From Herbidospora mongoliensis (GTDB lineage Bacteria; Actinomycetota; Actinomycetes; Streptosporangiales; Streptosporangiaceae): 64,000 nucleotides of DNA. Under the pieces are notes generated by a model, which was given only the letters and a program-made list of their open reading frames with translations, was not told the DNA's origin and searched no databases. Below, one piece after another: positions 39,907 through 50,059 of the stretch. Made by a program: the position numbers and the translations under genes. How positions within the stretch are numbered: the stretch's first letter is position 1; each line of letters opens with the position of its first letter. Location: the NCBI RefSeq assembly GCF_001570545.1, contig NZ_BBXD01000023.1, forward strand, positions 124,001 through 188,000. Reading direction: 5' to 3'.

Positions 39907-40713
39907 TTAAGGCAGTTCGAACGGCAATTTGATCCCGTCAAGCGCGTTCCCGCACGCGCACGACCGTTCATCCGGCAGTTCCCGCACCACCTGGCCCACC
40001 AAGGACCGCATCCGTTCGACGTTGGCCGCGAAGAACGCCATCACCTCTTCATGGGTGACCCCTTCGCCGGCCTCGACCCCGGCGTCGTGATCGGTCACGA
40101 GAGACATCGACGTGTAGCAGAGCGCCAACTCCCGAGCCAGCACCGATTCCGGAAACCCCGTCATCCCGACGATCGAGCACCCCATGCTGGCGAACCAGCG
40201 GGACTCCGCCCGGGTCGAGAACCGCGGGCCCTCGATCACCACCAGGGTGCCGCCGTCGGAGACCTCCCACCCGGAGGAGCGCGCCACCGACACGGCGGCG
40301 GAGCGTCCGTCGGGGCAATAGGGGTCGGCGAGCGACACGTGGACGGCGCCGCCCGCGTCGTAAAAGGTCTGGATCCGCCCCGATGTGCGGTCGATGAGCT
40401 GGTCGGGGACGACCAGCGCCCCCGGGCCCAGCTCGGCCCGCAGTGAACCGACGGCGCTGGGGGCCAGCACCTGGCGCACGCCGAGGCTGCGCAGCGCCCA
40501 CAGGTTGGCCCGGTAGGGGATGCGATGCGGCGGGAAGCTGTGCCCCCGCCCGTGGCGGGGCACGAAGGCGACGTTGCGCCCGCCGATGCGCCCGACCGTC
40601 ACCTTGTCGCTGGGAGGCCCGTAGGGGGTCGCGACATCGATCTCCTCGGCGTCGTCGAGCAGGGAGTAGAACCCTGAACCGCCGATGACACCGATGTCTG
40701 CACGATTGACCAT
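39907..40713 (-). CDS. mtnP: S-methyl-5'-thioadenosine phosphorylase
   Basis: 268 residues. Phosphate-binding IGVIGGSGFY and RHGRGHSFPPHRIPYRANL, then GMTGFPESVLARELALCYTSMSLVTDHDAG, are the signature blocks of MTA phosphorylase / PNP class 2. It phosphorolyses methylthioadenosine to adenine and methylthioribose-1-phosphate in methionine salvage. The base-binding Asp pair (DHD) is present. A 6-oxopurine PNP activity cannot be fully ruled out. Stands alone; convergent with the next upstream gene. Confidence 0.85.
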   Translation of the reverse strand: MVNRADIGVIGGSGFYSLLDDAEEIDVATPYGPPSDKVTVGRIGGRNVAFVPRHGRGHSFPPHRIPYRANLWALRSLGVRQVLAPSAVGSLRAELGPGALVVPDQLIDRTSGRIQTFYDAGGAVHVSLADPYCPDGRSAAVSVARSSGWEVSDGGTLVVIEGPRFSTRAESRWFASMGCSIVGMTGFPESVLARELALCYTSMSLVTDHDAGVEAGEGVTHEEVMAFFAANVERMRSLVGQVVRELPDERSCACGNALDGIKLPFELP

Positions 40714-40791
40714 GGCGCCGACCCTAGCGCCCTGCGCCCCACCCGGTGAGGCCCTATGTGGCTTCCTGTGGACAACCCGTTTCGCCGCAGG

Positions 40792-41094
40792 TCAGGCCGC
40801 TGGGGTGCTCGCAGATGTGGTGCTGGTGCTGCTGCTGCCGGTGGTTGAGCTCGTCTCGGCCGGCTTGCTCTCCGTCGACGGCTTGGACGGCGAAGCAGCA
40901 GGCGCGGACGACGTCGACGACCGGTTGTCGGTCCGGTAGAAACCGGAGCCCTTGAACACGATGCCCACCGCGTTGAACACCTTGCGGAGGCGGCCCGCGC
41001 ATGCGGGGCACTCGGTCAGGGCGTCGTCGGTGAACTTCTGGACGACTTCGAGCTGCTCGCCACAACTGGTGCAGGCGTACTGATAGGTGGGCAC
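40792..41094 (-). CDS. FmdB-family zinc-ribbon protein
   Basis: 100 residues from GTG 41094 with a strong GAGGAGGA site. The N-terminal zinc ribbon is PTYQYACTSCGEQLEVVQKF..LTECPACAGRLRKVFNAVGIVFKGSGFYRTD, with CxxC pairs. The last 40 residues are a low-complexity Ser/Thr/Ala/Pro tail. FmdB-type proteins are small putative regulators of unknown action, common in actinobacteria at this genomic position. Confidence 0.85.
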   Translation of the reverse strand: MPTYQYACTSCGEQLEVVQKFTDDALTECPACAGRLRKVFNAVGIVFKGSGFYRTDNRSSTSSAPAASPSKPSTESKPAETSSTTGSSSTSTTSASTPAA

Positions 41095-41182
41095 GCGGTC
41101 CTCCTCAGTGACTTGGCACTCGGCCCAAGTGACTGCTAAATGATAAGGCAACTGGCAAGCGTCAACGTTGCCGTGGGGGAGT

Positions 41183-42691
41183 TTAGTCCCCTGTCTCCCC
41201 ATACCAGCCTGCGAGTTTGCCTCTGCGACTCACTGCGCGCAGGCGTTTTTCGACGGTTCGGCGCACCGCGGCGGTGGTCACCACGAGCAGTTGGTCGTCC
41301 CGCCGGAGCCTGGTGCTGCCGTCGGGGACGAACGAACGGCCGTCCCGCACGATCATGGTGACGGCCGCGTCCGAGGGTAGCCGCAGCTCGAAGACCTCGA
41401 CGCCATGGAGTTTGGATTCGGGCGGGATGCGCATCTGGAGCAGATCGGCGTCCAGTTCCTCCAGGGGGGCGGCCTCCACGTCGAGGTCGCGCGCCTCCCC
41501 GTCGGCCGACAGGCCGAGGACCCGGGCCAGGAACGGCAACGTCGGTCCCTGGATCAGGGTGAAGACCACCACGATCACGAAGACCTCGTTGAACAGCTCT
41601 TTCGCGTACGGCATCCCGGCGGCCCAGGGGATGGTCGCCAGCACGATGGGTACGGCGCCGCGCAGGCCCGCCCAGGACAGGAAAACCTGTTCTCGCCAGG
41701 TGACCAGGCCGATCCTGGTCAGGCGGACCGCCCACGACGACAGGATCACCGAGATCGGGCGGGCCAGCAGGACCAGGGCCAGGCCGGCGACCAGGCCGGG
41801 GATGATCTGGCTCGGCAGTTCCGAAGGGCTGACCAGCATGCCGAGCATGACGAACAGGCCGATCTGGGCCAGCCAGGCCGTTCCCTCGGCGAAACCTCTC
41901 GTCGCGGCTCGGTGGGGGAGGCGGCTGTTGCCGATGATCAGTGTGGCGACGTACACGGAGAGGAAGCCTGAGGCGTGGAGGCTGACCGCGCCGCTGTAGG
42001 CGATGAAGGCCACCGCGAGGACGGCGATCGGGTAGAGGCCCGAGGCGGGCAGCGCGACCCTTCTCAACGCGTATGCGGCGATAGGTCCGACGGCGCAGCC
42101 GACGGCCGCGCCCGCGGTGAGTTCCCACAGAGAGGTGCCCAGAACGTTCCACACCGTCGGCATGGGCTCGCTGACCTGGCTCAACATCACCACGATGATC
42201 ACCGTGGGGGCGTCGTTGAAGCCCGACTCCGCTTCCAGGGTGCCGGCCAGGCGGGGCGGCAGCGGGAGCCGTCGCAGCACGCTGAAGACCGCGGCCGCGT
42301 CCGTCGAGGCGAGGATCGCGCCCAGGAGCATCGCCGAGCGCCAGTCGAGGCCCAGGAAGCCGAAAACGGCCAGGGCCAGCACGATGATGCTGATCGCCAC
42401 GCCGAACGTCGCCAATACCAGTGCCGTCGGTACGGCCCTGCGCACGTGTTCCCAGTTGGTGGTCAGGCCGCCTTCGGCCAGGATGACCGCCAGCGCGATC
42501 AGTCCGAGCTGCTTGGCCAGCTCGGCGTCCTCGAAATGGACGCCGAGACCCGACTCGCCGAGGGCGACGCCCAGGGCCAGATAGAGCAGCAGCGACGGCA
42601 GACCGGTGCGGTGGGCGACTCTGACCGAGATCACGGCCGCCAGGACGATCACGGCGGAGAGGAGGAGCCATCCGTCGAGGTCCAGCCGCAC
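41183..42691 (-). CDS. potassium/proton antiporter (CPA1/NhaP2 type) with RCK_C domain
   Basis: 502 residues from GTG 42691 (AAAGGGGA site). Eleven to twelve membrane helices span about 1-395, with GAILASTDAAAVFSVL (the TD motif of CPA exchangers), ESGFNDAPTVI and WAGLRGAVPIVLATIP. The C-terminal cytosolic TrkA_C/RCK_C domain lies at about 415-485 (LEELDADLLQMRIPPESKLHGVEVFELRLP...DDQLLVVTT). The protein likely exchanges K+ for H+ and is gated by the RCK domain. Confidence 0.88.
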   Translation of the reverse strand: MRLDLDGWLLLSAVIVLAAVISVRVAHRTGLPSLLLYLALGVALGESGLGVHFEDAELAKQLGLIALAVILAEGGLTTNWEHVRRAVPTALVLATFGVAISIIVLALAVFGFLGLDWRSAMLLGAILASTDAAAVFSVLRRLPLPPRLAGTLEAESGFNDAPTVIIVVMLSQVSEPMPTVWNVLGTSLWELTAGAAVGCAVGPIAAYALRRVALPASGLYPIAVLAVAFIAYSGAVSLHASGFLSVYVATLIIGNSRLPHRAATRGFAEGTAWLAQIGLFVMLGMLVSPSELPSQIIPGLVAGLALVLLARPISVILSSWAVRLTRIGLVTWREQVFLSWAGLRGAVPIVLATIPWAAGMPYAKELFNEVFVIVVVFTLIQGPTLPFLARVLGLSADGEARDLDVEAAPLEELDADLLQMRIPPESKLHGVEVFELRLPSDAAVTMIVRDGRSFVPDGSTRLRRDDQLLVVTTAAVRRTVEKRLRAVSRRGKLAGWYGETGD

Positions 42692-42711
42692 TAGGTCCCC
42701 TTTCGTTAGAT

Positions 42712-43308
42712 TTATGTAGATTCTTTCACAGGGACAACACGGATTCCTGATGGCAACGCCGCATACTTGACCGGCCGATCGTGAGGTTCGGCCGGGAGGC
42801 CGGGGCGCATCTCCCCCTCGTGGAGGAGGGCGACGGTCGGCACGTTCGGACCGACCCTGGCCAGGGCTCGATCGTAGGAGCCACCGCCTCGCCCAAGACG
42901 TACACCCGAATGGGGGTCTACGGCGAGCGCCGGGACGATGACCAGAGCGGCCGTGCGGATCGTGTCCACGCCGCGCCGCGTGTCGACCGGCTCCATGATC
43001 CCGTGCCTGCCCGGCGCGAGGGTGTCGGGACCGTCGTAGACGGCCCAGTCGAGGTCGTCGTCGTCGCGCAGCACCGGGAGGATCACGGTCGCGCCGTGTT
43101 TCCACAGTGCGAATACGAGGCCTTCGGTAGAAGGTTCTGTTCCGGTCGACCAATAGCAGGCCACCAACCCGGCCATTTGGACCCATGGCTGGTCAAGCAG
43201 GGTTTCTCTTATTCGGCGAGCGCTCTCACGGCGATGATCGGCGTCCATGATGGAACGTTCACACAGAATTTCACGCCTCAGCTCGAACTTGTCCAAAGGG
43301 GCCTCCAC
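42712..43308 (-). CDS. 5-formyltetrahydrofolate cyclo-ligase
   Basis: 198 residues. LRREILCERSIM (N-terminal K/R motif), YWSTGTEPSTEGL, and the ATP/substrate loop VRLGRGGGSYDRALAR identify the family. It converts 5-formyl-THF to 5,10-methenyl-THF with ATP. The GTG start at 43308 lies 12 bp from the divergent galU start; this back-to-back pair is conserved in actinobacteria. Downstream on the same strand is the antiporter. Confidence 0.9.
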   Translation of the reverse strand: MEAPLDKFELRREILCERSIMDADHRRESARRIRETLLDQPWVQMAGLVACYWSTGTEPSTEGLVFALWKHGATVILPVLRDDDDLDWAVYDGPDTLAPGRHGIMEPVDTRRGVDTIRTAALVIVPALAVDPHSGVRLGRGGGSYDRALARVGPNVPTVALLHEGEMRPGLPAEPHDRPVKYAALPSGIRVVPVKEST

Positions 43309-43320
43309 TAGCCTTCACTC

Positions 43321-44212
<892 letters not shown>

Positions 44213-44229
<17 letters not shown>

Positions 44230-45418
44230 CGATCTGAAACCGGTCGATCGGCACCTCGCCGACATCTTGGCGACCGTCCGCCCCCTCGCGCCGCTTGAGC
44301 TCGATCTCGAGCGGGCGCTGGGGTCGGTGCTCGCCGAAGACGTGACCGCGCCGGTCGACCTGCCGCCTTTCGACAACTCGGCGATGGACGGCTACGCGGT
44401 CGTGGCCGCCGACCTCGCGAACGCACCGGTCACGCTGCCGGTGACCGAAGACATCGCGGCGGGAGACTCTCATCCGCGCGCCATCGGGCCCGGCCTGGTG
44501 GCGCGCATCATGACCGGCGCGCCGATGCCGGCGGGCGCCGACACGGTCGTACCGGTCGAATACACCGACGGCGGCACCGCCAGCGTGGTTATCCACAAGC
44601 CGGTCGAACGCGGCAACGCGATCCGCCGGGCCGGTGAAGATGTGCGGGTGGGAGATGTGGTCCTGCCGGTCGGCACGCGCATCGGCGCGGCCCAGATCGG
44701 CATGCTCGCGGGGGTGGGGCGGCGCCGGGTGACGGTCCGTCCGGTGCCCCGGGTCGCCGTGATCTCGACGGGCACCGAACTCGCCGAACCCGGAACCAAT
44801 CTCGGGTACGGCCAGATCTGGGAGTCCAACAGCTTCATGCTCGCCGCGGCGGTCCGCGAGGCCGGCGGTGAGGCCTTCCGCGCGGGCGCGGTGACCGACG
44901 ATCCCCGCGTGTTCATGGAGACCCTCGACGCGCAACTCGTCCGCGCCGACGCGGTGATCACCAGCGGCGGCGTCTCGATGGGCGCCTACGAGCCGGTGAA
45001 AGAGGGCCTGAGCCCGCTCGGCACGGTGCGCTTCGAGAAGGTCGCGATGCAGCCCGGCATGCCCCAGGGCTTCGGCGTGGTCGGCGACGACCAGATCCCG
45101 ATCTTCACCTTGCCGGGCAATCCGGTCTCGTCATATGTGTCGTTTGTTTTGTTCGTACGACCGGCGCTCCGCCAGATGCAGGGACTGCCCGCCGCGCTGC
45201 CTTCTTCGGTCCGGGCGGTTTCCACCGCGGCTTTGAGATCACCTCAGGGCCGCCGTTCCTACCTGCGTGCGGTATTGACCGGCGACATGGTCACCCCCGC
45301 CCGTGGCCAGGGTTCTCATCAACTCGCGGCGTTGGCGGCGGCCAACGCGCTGATCGTGGTGCCCGAAGACGTGACCGAGGTTCCGGAGGGGACGACTGTG
45401 GAAGTGATCCGGCTGTGA
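44213..45418 (+). CDS. moeA: molybdopterin molybdenumtransferase
   Basis: 401 residues. DNSAMDGYAV, TGAPMPAGADTVVPVE, SGGVSMGAYEPVK and LPGNPVSSYVSF are the classic MoeA motifs. Domain order (I/II, III, IV) is complete. It inserts molybdate into adenylylated molybdopterin. The start ATG lies inside the galU tail; the stop overlaps the moaC GTG (GTGA). Confidence 0.93.
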
Positions 45419-45882
45419 ATCTCACTCATCTCGACGAATCGGGCGCGGCCCGCATGGTCGACGTGTCGGAAAAATCAGTTTCTGTCCGCACGTCGACGGC
45501 CTCCGGCCGGGTCCTTCTCTCCGAAGAGGCCGTGGCGATCCTCCGTTCGGGTGACACCCCGAAGGGCGACGCCCTCGGCGTGGCCCGCATCGCCGGGATC
45601 ATGGGCGCCAAGAAGACCCCCGACCTGATCCCGCTGTGCCACCCGATCGCCCTTCATGGTGTTCGCGTGGAGCTGGTGGTGGTGGACGAGGGCGTCGAGA
45701 TCACCGCTTATGTGAAGACAGCCGACAAGACGGGCGTCGAGATGGAGGCCCTCACGGCCGTCACCGTCGCGGCCCTGGGCCTGATCGACATGATCAAGGC
45801 GGTCGACCCGGCTGCGGTCATCACCGACGTGCGCGTCGAGGAGAAGACCGGCGGCAAGACCGGCGACTGGCGGCGCTCATGA
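45415..45882 (+). CDS. moaC: cyclic pyranopterin monophosphate synthase
   Basis: 155 residues. KKTPDLIPLCHPIALHGV, GVEMEALTAVTVAALGLIDMIKAVD and the C-terminal KTGGKTGDW tail are diagnostic; the catalytic Lys/Asp pair is in DMIKAVD. It completes the first step of molybdenum cofactor synthesis with MoaA, which is not in the window. GTG start overlapping moeA; ends 4 bases into mog. Confidence 0.95.
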   Translation: MNLTHLDESGAARMVDVSEKSVSVRTSTASGRVLLSEEAVAILRSGDTPKGDALGVARIAGIMGAKKTPDLIPLCHPIALHGVRVELVVVDEGVEITAYVKTADKTGVEMEALTAVTVAALGLIDMIKAVDPAAVITDVRVEEKTGGKTGDWRRS

Positions 45883-46355
45883 TCCGCGCCCTGGTCATCA
45901 CCGCCTCCAACCGGGCCGCCGGCGGCGTCTACGAGGACAAGTCAGGTCGTCTTCTCTACGGCCTGCTGGAGGAGTCGGGCTGCACCGTCGACGGTCCAGT
46001 GGTGGTCCGCGACGGTGAACCGGTGTATGAAGCGTTGGTGAAGGGCCTTGAGTCGGCGTACCACGTCATCGTCACCACCGGCGGGACCGGGCTGACCCCC
46101 ACCGACCTGACCCCGGAGATGACGGCGCGCGTCCTCGACCGGGAGATCCCCGGCATCGCCGAGGCGATCAGGCAGGCCAACAGTGAAAAGGTGCCGACAT
46201 CGGTCCTCTCGCGCGGCCTGTCCGGACAGGCGGGCAAGACGCTGATCGTCAACCTGCCCGGATCAACCGGCGGCGTACGCGACGGCATGGCCGTCCTCGG
46301 TCCCGTCCTGGGTCACGCGGTCGACCAGATCCGAGGCGGTGACCATCGCGTCTGA
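45879..46355 (+). CDS. MogA/MoaB family molybdenum cofactor biosynthesis protein
   Basis: 158 residues. ALVITASNRAAGGVYEDKSG, VTTGGTGLTPTDLTPE and NLPGSTGGVRDGM are family signatures for molybdopterin adenylyltransferase-type proteins. It adenylylates molybdopterin before MoeA acts, consistent with its place after moeA-moaC. ATG at 45879 overlaps the moaC stop. Confidence 0.9.
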   Translation: MIRALVITASNRAAGGVYEDKSGRLLYGLLEESGCTVDGPVVVRDGEPVYEALVKGLESAYHVIVTTGGTGLTPTDLTPEMTARVLDREIPGIAEAIRQANSEKVPTSVLSRGLSGQAGKTLIVNLPGSTGGVRDGMAVLGPVLGHAVDQIRGGDHRV

Positions 46356-46391
46356 TGGCGTGATTCGGTGAACAAGAGGGATGATTGACAA

Positions 46392-47030
46392 GTGGATCGA
46401 CTTCGCGGCTGGCCCGCGACCCTTGCGGAGGGCCCCGTAGGGCTGCGGCCGCTGCGGCTCCGTGACGTGCGCGTCTGGCGTGAGACCCGCCTGCGCAACG
46501 CCGACTGGCTGCGCCCCTGGGAACCCAGCAACCCCGAGACGCCCCTGTTCCGCACCGGCCTCAGTCCCTACGTCTCCATGGTCGGCACCCTCCGCAGGGA
46601 GGCCAGACAGGGCCTGGCCCTGCCGTGGGTCGTGACGTACAACGGCGCCTTCGCCGGCCAGCTCACCGTCGGCGCCATCGTCTGGGGCTCGGCCCGCTCC
46701 GCCCAGGTCGGCTACTGGGTCGACGGCGCCCTGGCCGGCCGGGGCATCACCCCCACGGCCCTGGCCATGGCGGTGGACCACTGTTTCTTCACCACCGGCC
46801 TCCACCGCCTGGAGGCCAACATCCGCCCCGAAAACCACGCCAGCCGCCGCGTCGTCGAGAAACTGGGCTTCCGTGAGGAGGGCGTACGCAGAAAGCAACT
46901 ACACATTGACGGAGCGTGGCGAGACCACATCTGCTATGCCTTGACCGTGGAAGATGTGCCGAGGGGCCTGCTCGTCCAGTGGCGGAGAGCCCGAGACTCA
47001 TCGAAAGCGCGTCACGGAGAGTCCCCCTAG
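46392..47030 (+). CDS. GNAT family N-acetyltransferase (RimJ-like)
   Basis: 212 residues. LRPLRLRDVRVWRETRLRNADWLRPWEPSNP is typical of the RimJ/RimL branch. The acetyl-CoA region is AQVGYWVDGALAGRGITPTALAMAVDHCF, followed by LHRLEANIRPENHASRRVVEKLGFREEG. It likely acetylates a ribosomal or other protein N-terminus. GTG start 36 bp after the mog gene, so part of the same transcript. Confidence 0.88.
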   Translation: MDRLRGWPATLAEGPVGLRPLRLRDVRVWRETRLRNADWLRPWEPSNPETPLFRTGLSPYVSMVGTLRREARQGLALPWVVTYNGAFAGQLTVGAIVWGSARSAQVGYWVDGALAGRGITPTALAMAVDHCFFTTGLHRLEANIRPENHASRRVVEKLGFREEGVRRKQLHIDGAWRDHICYALTVEDVPRGLLVQWRRARDSSKARHGESP

Positions 47031-47152
47031 GCATCAACAGCTTCGACGATCTCGCGACACACCGCACCGAATGCTCGTCAATCAGTGACACGCCGTCTTA
47101 CGGTGCGTGACGTGAGCATGCAGGCGGGTCGAGATCAGGAGGAGAGCAGCCG

Positions 47153-47740
47153 ATGAGCAGCGTCCTCCTCTATCTGGCCATCGTCGCGATGTGGCTCGGC
47201 GTCCTCGTCCCGATGTGGCTACGCCGCGACCGCTATGTCCTAATGGACGAAGACAAGGACACCACCACCGAGGGCGACACCCTGATCGAGTCCCTCGATC
47301 AGGCCGTGGCCGCCCCGACCGCTTTGGAGGAGGAGGCCCCGGTGTCTGAACCTGCCGCGCCCTCCTCCGACCCACAGTTCGCGACCAAGCGACGGCGAGC
47401 CCGCATCCGCGTGCGCCGGCGGCGCACCCTCCTGTGGTGTGTGGCGATGGTCCTCGTCTCCGGCCTGGCCGCCTTTCTCGGGGTGGTGGCTTGGTGGGGG
47501 GTTGCGCCGGCTGCCCTTCTTCTCGGGCTGTACGTGCTGCTGCTGCGGGTGGCCTCCAAGCTTGAGGACGAGCAGCAGGATCTTGCGGCCCGGGTCCGGG
47601 CCGATCGGGTTCGGCGGACCGCGTTCGAGGCCAGGAGGGCCGCTGAGGCGGCTCGGGAGGCCGAGATCATCGAGCTGGAGAAGAAGCGCGCTTACGTGTT
47701 CGACCAGTACGCGGATCATCGGCGGGCTGTGGGGGACTAG
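47153..47740 (+). CDS. SepX/GlpR-like divisome membrane protein
   Basis: 195 residues. An N-terminal membrane segment (MSSVLLYLAIVAMWLGVLVPMWLRRD) is followed by an acidic linker, a basic RRRARIRVRRRR stretch, two close hydrophobic segments (WCVAMVLVSGLAAFLGVVAWWGVAPAALLLGLYVLLL) and a charged helical tail. The VPMWLRR motif and the position between the galU-moeA-GNAT block and a tRNA-Ala fit the actinobacterial SepX/GlpR divisome proteins. It probably supports cell division or sporulation septation. Assignment from motif and context. Confidence 0.7.
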   Translation: MSSVLLYLAIVAMWLGVLVPMWLRRDRYVLMDEDKDTTTEGDTLIESLDQAVAAPTALEEEAPVSEPAAPSSDPQFATKRRRARIRVRRRRTLLWCVAMVLVSGLAAFLGVVAWWGVAPAALLLGLYVLLLRVASKLEDEQQDLAARVRADRVRRTAFEARRAAEAAREAEIIELEKKRAYVFDQYADHRRAVGD

Positions 47741-47793
47741 GGCGTGGATGGCGCGAAGGGGTGCTGGAGTTTGGTAGCCTAGATCTCGTTCAC

Positions 47794-47870
47794 GGGGCTA
47801 TAGCGCAGTCCGGTAGCGCACTTCGTTCGCATCGAAGGGGTCTGGGGTTCAAATCCCCATAGCTCCACCA
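47794..47870 (+). tRNA. tRNA-Ala (anticodon CGC)
   Basis: Cloverleaf: acceptor GGGGCTA with TAGCTCC, D arm GCGC, anticodon arm CTTCGTTCGCATCGAAG with anticodon CGC, T arm TGGGGTTCAAATCCCCA, and an encoded CCA end. The integrase of the downstream element reads toward its 3' end, so this tRNA is the likely attachment site. Confidence 0.95.
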
Positions 47871-47883
47871 TGAACTTGCAGGT

Positions 47884-47915
47884 AGGGCCTTGATCGTTTA
47901 CGCGGTCAGGGCCCT
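47884..47915. terminator. hairpin after tRNA-Ala / end of integrase gene
   Basis: AGGGCCTTGA pairs with TCAGGGCCCT (one G-T pair) across a 12-nt loop that includes the integrase stop codon. It could terminate either the tRNA or the integrase transcript, and may include the recombination arm. Confidence 0.4.
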
Positions 47916-49478
47916 CTTCGCGTTTCTGGGAGAAATATGGGAGACGACCTTGGCGGCCGTCCCTATTCGCCACCGCGCGAGCTCCCGGTCGAGCAGCGGG
48001 ATGGGAGAGCTCGGCCACCGCTTGAAGCGCTCGCCGATCGCGTTCTCCCACAGAGCCGCGAGTAACTCGGCGAGCTCGACGCGCATGCGCTCGGTGATGT
48101 GGCCGTACCGCCCGGGCATGCTCAGGTCCTCGTGACCCATCCTCTCGGTCTTGAGAGCCCGCTTGATGTTGCCGTCATCAAGCCAGGTCTGGTGACTGTG
48201 GCGCAAACCGTGCGGTGTCAGGTCGGCGCGGATCGGCCGCCAGCTCATCAGGTGCGGCTGCTCGGCCTCGGGCCACGCCGCGAAGTTCGGCCGGCCACGG
48301 GTCCGCGGCGGCTCGAAGTCCTCGCCCTTCACCGCGTACGGCCAGGCGTGCGTGAGCGGCTGCCCGGGCCACCCGCCGCCATCGGCCACCGGCCGGCGGG
48401 CTCCTCGAGGCAGCGGGCCGACGATGTAGCGGGCGACGTCGACCAGGACCGGCCGCTCCGGCCGGATGCGCCCGCCGTCCTTCCGCTTCTGGAAGACCCC
48501 GCTCGCGGCGGGCCCCATGATCTGGGCCATCGTCCCCCGCTGGTAGTGCGCGCCATCCGGCGTGAGGAACAGGTACTTCCTGCGGCCGCCCTCGCACCAG
48601 TCGGGCTCTACCGCGCCGATGCGCCCCGGGTCCTCGGGCCGCCGGCACCCGCAGTGTCGGGCCTCGGCGGCCTGGTCCTGCAGCATGCGCAGCAGCCAGT
48701 CCGGGAGGTCGATCACCCGGAGGCTGCCGTCCTTGGGGTACCCGAGGTAGAAACCTCGCGTGGCCTGGTAGAGCTTGGTGTCGATGTCGAGCATGCCGTC
48801 GACTGTCAGCTGTTCGGGGGACAGCGCCGTGATCTCTGACCAGCGTCCGCCGGTCCACGCCTTCGTGACCAGCTTGAGGAACAGGTCGTCGTCGCGGGCG
48901 AGAAGTGCAGCCCGCTCGGCGATCAGCACGACCTCTTCCGGCGAGGCCCAGACCTTCGCGGCCTGCTGGTACTGCGCGATCCGCCGCAGGCCCTTGCGGC
49001 CCTTGCCGCGCGGTTTCACCGTCGGGTCCTTGTCGATGTACTTCGGGATCGCGTCGCTGAGCGCGTTGCCGAGCAGGCGTCGGGCGTCCTTCGCGGTCCG
49101 AGGGGCGTAGCCGGCCCGGATCATGCCGCGCTCCCAGGCCTCGACATCACGGAGCTCGATCTCGTCCACCCAGGTGTGTTCCCACCGGGGGATGACGTGG
49201 CTCTCCATGATGCTGAGGTAGGTCTCCCACGTGCTGTGTTCGAGGTCGAGTCCGCTGAACCAGGTAGCCGCGTAGGGCCCGAACTTGATCCTGTCCTTCT
49301 CCTTGTAGAGACCCAGCCGGATCAGGGTTTCCTTGTCCTCGCCGTACTGCTTCGCCTCGGGTTCGGTCTCGAAGTGCTCGCCGGTCTCAAGGTTGAACGT
49401 GGTGCCGGTGCTGTAGGTACCGTCAGCGAGCTTCCATCGCACACGCCAGCGTTTCCCGCGCTGTTCTGTGTACGCCAT
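47898..49478 (-). CDS. int: tyrosine site-specific integrase
   Basis: 526 residues. N-terminal AP2-like arm-binding part (RWRVRWKLADGTYSTGTTFNLETGEHFETEPEAKQYGED), a SAM-like core-binding domain (TWFSGLDLEHSTWETYLSIMESHVIPRWEH), and a catalytic domain with Arg in GGRWSEITALSPEQL, HGLRHSHQTWL, GHEDLSMPGRYGH and the nucleophile Tyr in that last block. A Cys-containing insertion (CGCRRPEDPGRIGAVEPDWCEGG) sits before the HxLRH motif. It integrates and excises the element at tRNA-Ala. Strong GGAGGGAGGG site before ATG 49478. Confidence 0.93.
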   Translation of the reverse strand: MAYTEQRGKRWRVRWKLADGTYSTGTTFNLETGEHFETEPEAKQYGEDKETLIRLGLYKEKDRIKFGPYAATWFSGLDLEHSTWETYLSIMESHVIPRWEHTWVDEIELRDVEAWERGMIRAGYAPRTAKDARRLLGNALSDAIPKYIDKDPTVKPRGKGRKGLRRIAQYQQAAKVWASPEEVVLIAERAALLARDDDLFLKLVTKAWTGGRWSEITALSPEQLTVDGMLDIDTKLYQATRGFYLGYPKDGSLRVIDLPDWLLRMLQDQAAEARHCGCRRPEDPGRIGAVEPDWCEGGRRKYLFLTPDGAHYQRGTMAQIMGPAASGVFQKRKDGGRIRPERPVLVDVARYIVGPLPRGARRPVADGGGWPGQPLTHAWPYAVKGEDFEPPRTRGRPNFAAWPEAEQPHLMSWRPIRADLTPHGLRHSHQTWLDDGNIKRALKTERMGHEDLSMPGRYGHITERMRVELAELLAALWENAIGERFKRWPSSPIPLLDRELARWRIGTAAKVVSHISPRNAKRALTA

Positions 49479-49490
49479 AGCCCTCCCTCC

Positions 49491-49886
49491 TCATCTCTCT
49501 TTCGGTGCGGAGTACCACTTCATGCGCTCCAGGCCCGTCACCGTGATCTGGTCGATCAGGCGCTGGGTAATGAGCTTTCGGGGGACAGGAACGTGAAGGC
49601 CAGCGGAGGTGAGGGTGTAGAACACCTCGTCGACCCCGATGTCCTCTCGGCTCAGCACTAGCCCGCCGAAGGGTTTGTCTGCCGGGAACTCACGCGCTTC
49701 CATGGCGTTCTGCGCTGGCCCGCCGATGACGTTAAAGCGAGCGGCGAGACGCTCGTCGATCTCCTCGCCGTTCACAAGCCACGTGGAGCAGCATGGCCGG
49801 TCGATGACGATAGGGAGGCCATTCCTCAGGAGAGTCGGGGCGACTGGCTCGAAAATCATGCGACGACGGCGGCGGCTTGAATCCAT
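49491..49886 (-). CDS. hypothetical protein cotranscribed with integrase
   Basis: 131 residues from ATG 49886 (AAGGGAAG site). Basic start MDSSRRRRRMIFEPV, a Cys pair in IDRPCCSTWLVNGEEIDERLAAR, and SREDIGVDEVFYTLTSAG later. It has no recognised family. It ends 12 bp before the integrase start, so it may be an accessory to integration or excision, though it lacks an obvious HTH. Confidence 0.55.
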   Translation of the reverse strand: MDSSRRRRRMIFEPVAPTLLRNGLPIVIDRPCCSTWLVNGEEIDERLAARFNVIGGPAQNAMEAREFPADKPFGGLVLSREDIGVDEVFYTLTSAGLHVPVPRKLITQRLIDQITVTGLERMKWYSAPKER

Positions 49887-49969
49887 GCCGGACTTCCCTT
49901 GGTTGGTCCGTACGTACCTACAACGCGCCCCACTCGCGTCCGCGTATTCCAACACCATTTGGGCGATTC

Positions 49970-50059
49970 GTCACGTAGTGACCCCCCTTTGGAACGGGAC
50001 ACAAAAGGGGTGATTGGGACATTCGGTTACACAGATGTCACCAAAGGGTCAGTAGTGAC
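49970..50059. promoter_or_regulatory. operator-rich region upstream of the integrase operon
   Basis: GTCAC-GTA-GTGAC (49970-49982) is a perfect inverted repeat, and GTAGTGAC recurs at 50052-50059 at the repressor stop. Between them CCCCTTT (49984-49990) pairs with AAAGGGG (50004-50010). The region lies just upstream of the gene at 49886 and probably combines repressor binding sites with a terminator. Confidence 0.45.

Noticed and set aside
47794-47870. Second attachment-site copy of the tRNA-Ala 3' end inside the window
   Set aside because: Searched by eye for the GGGTTCAAATCCCCA block downstream; not found, so the right end is taken to be outside the window.
49639-50013. 124-codon plus-strand frame in the immunity region
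   Set aside because: Antisense to the gene at 49491-49886, which has a good ribosome-binding site and fits the leftward operon.
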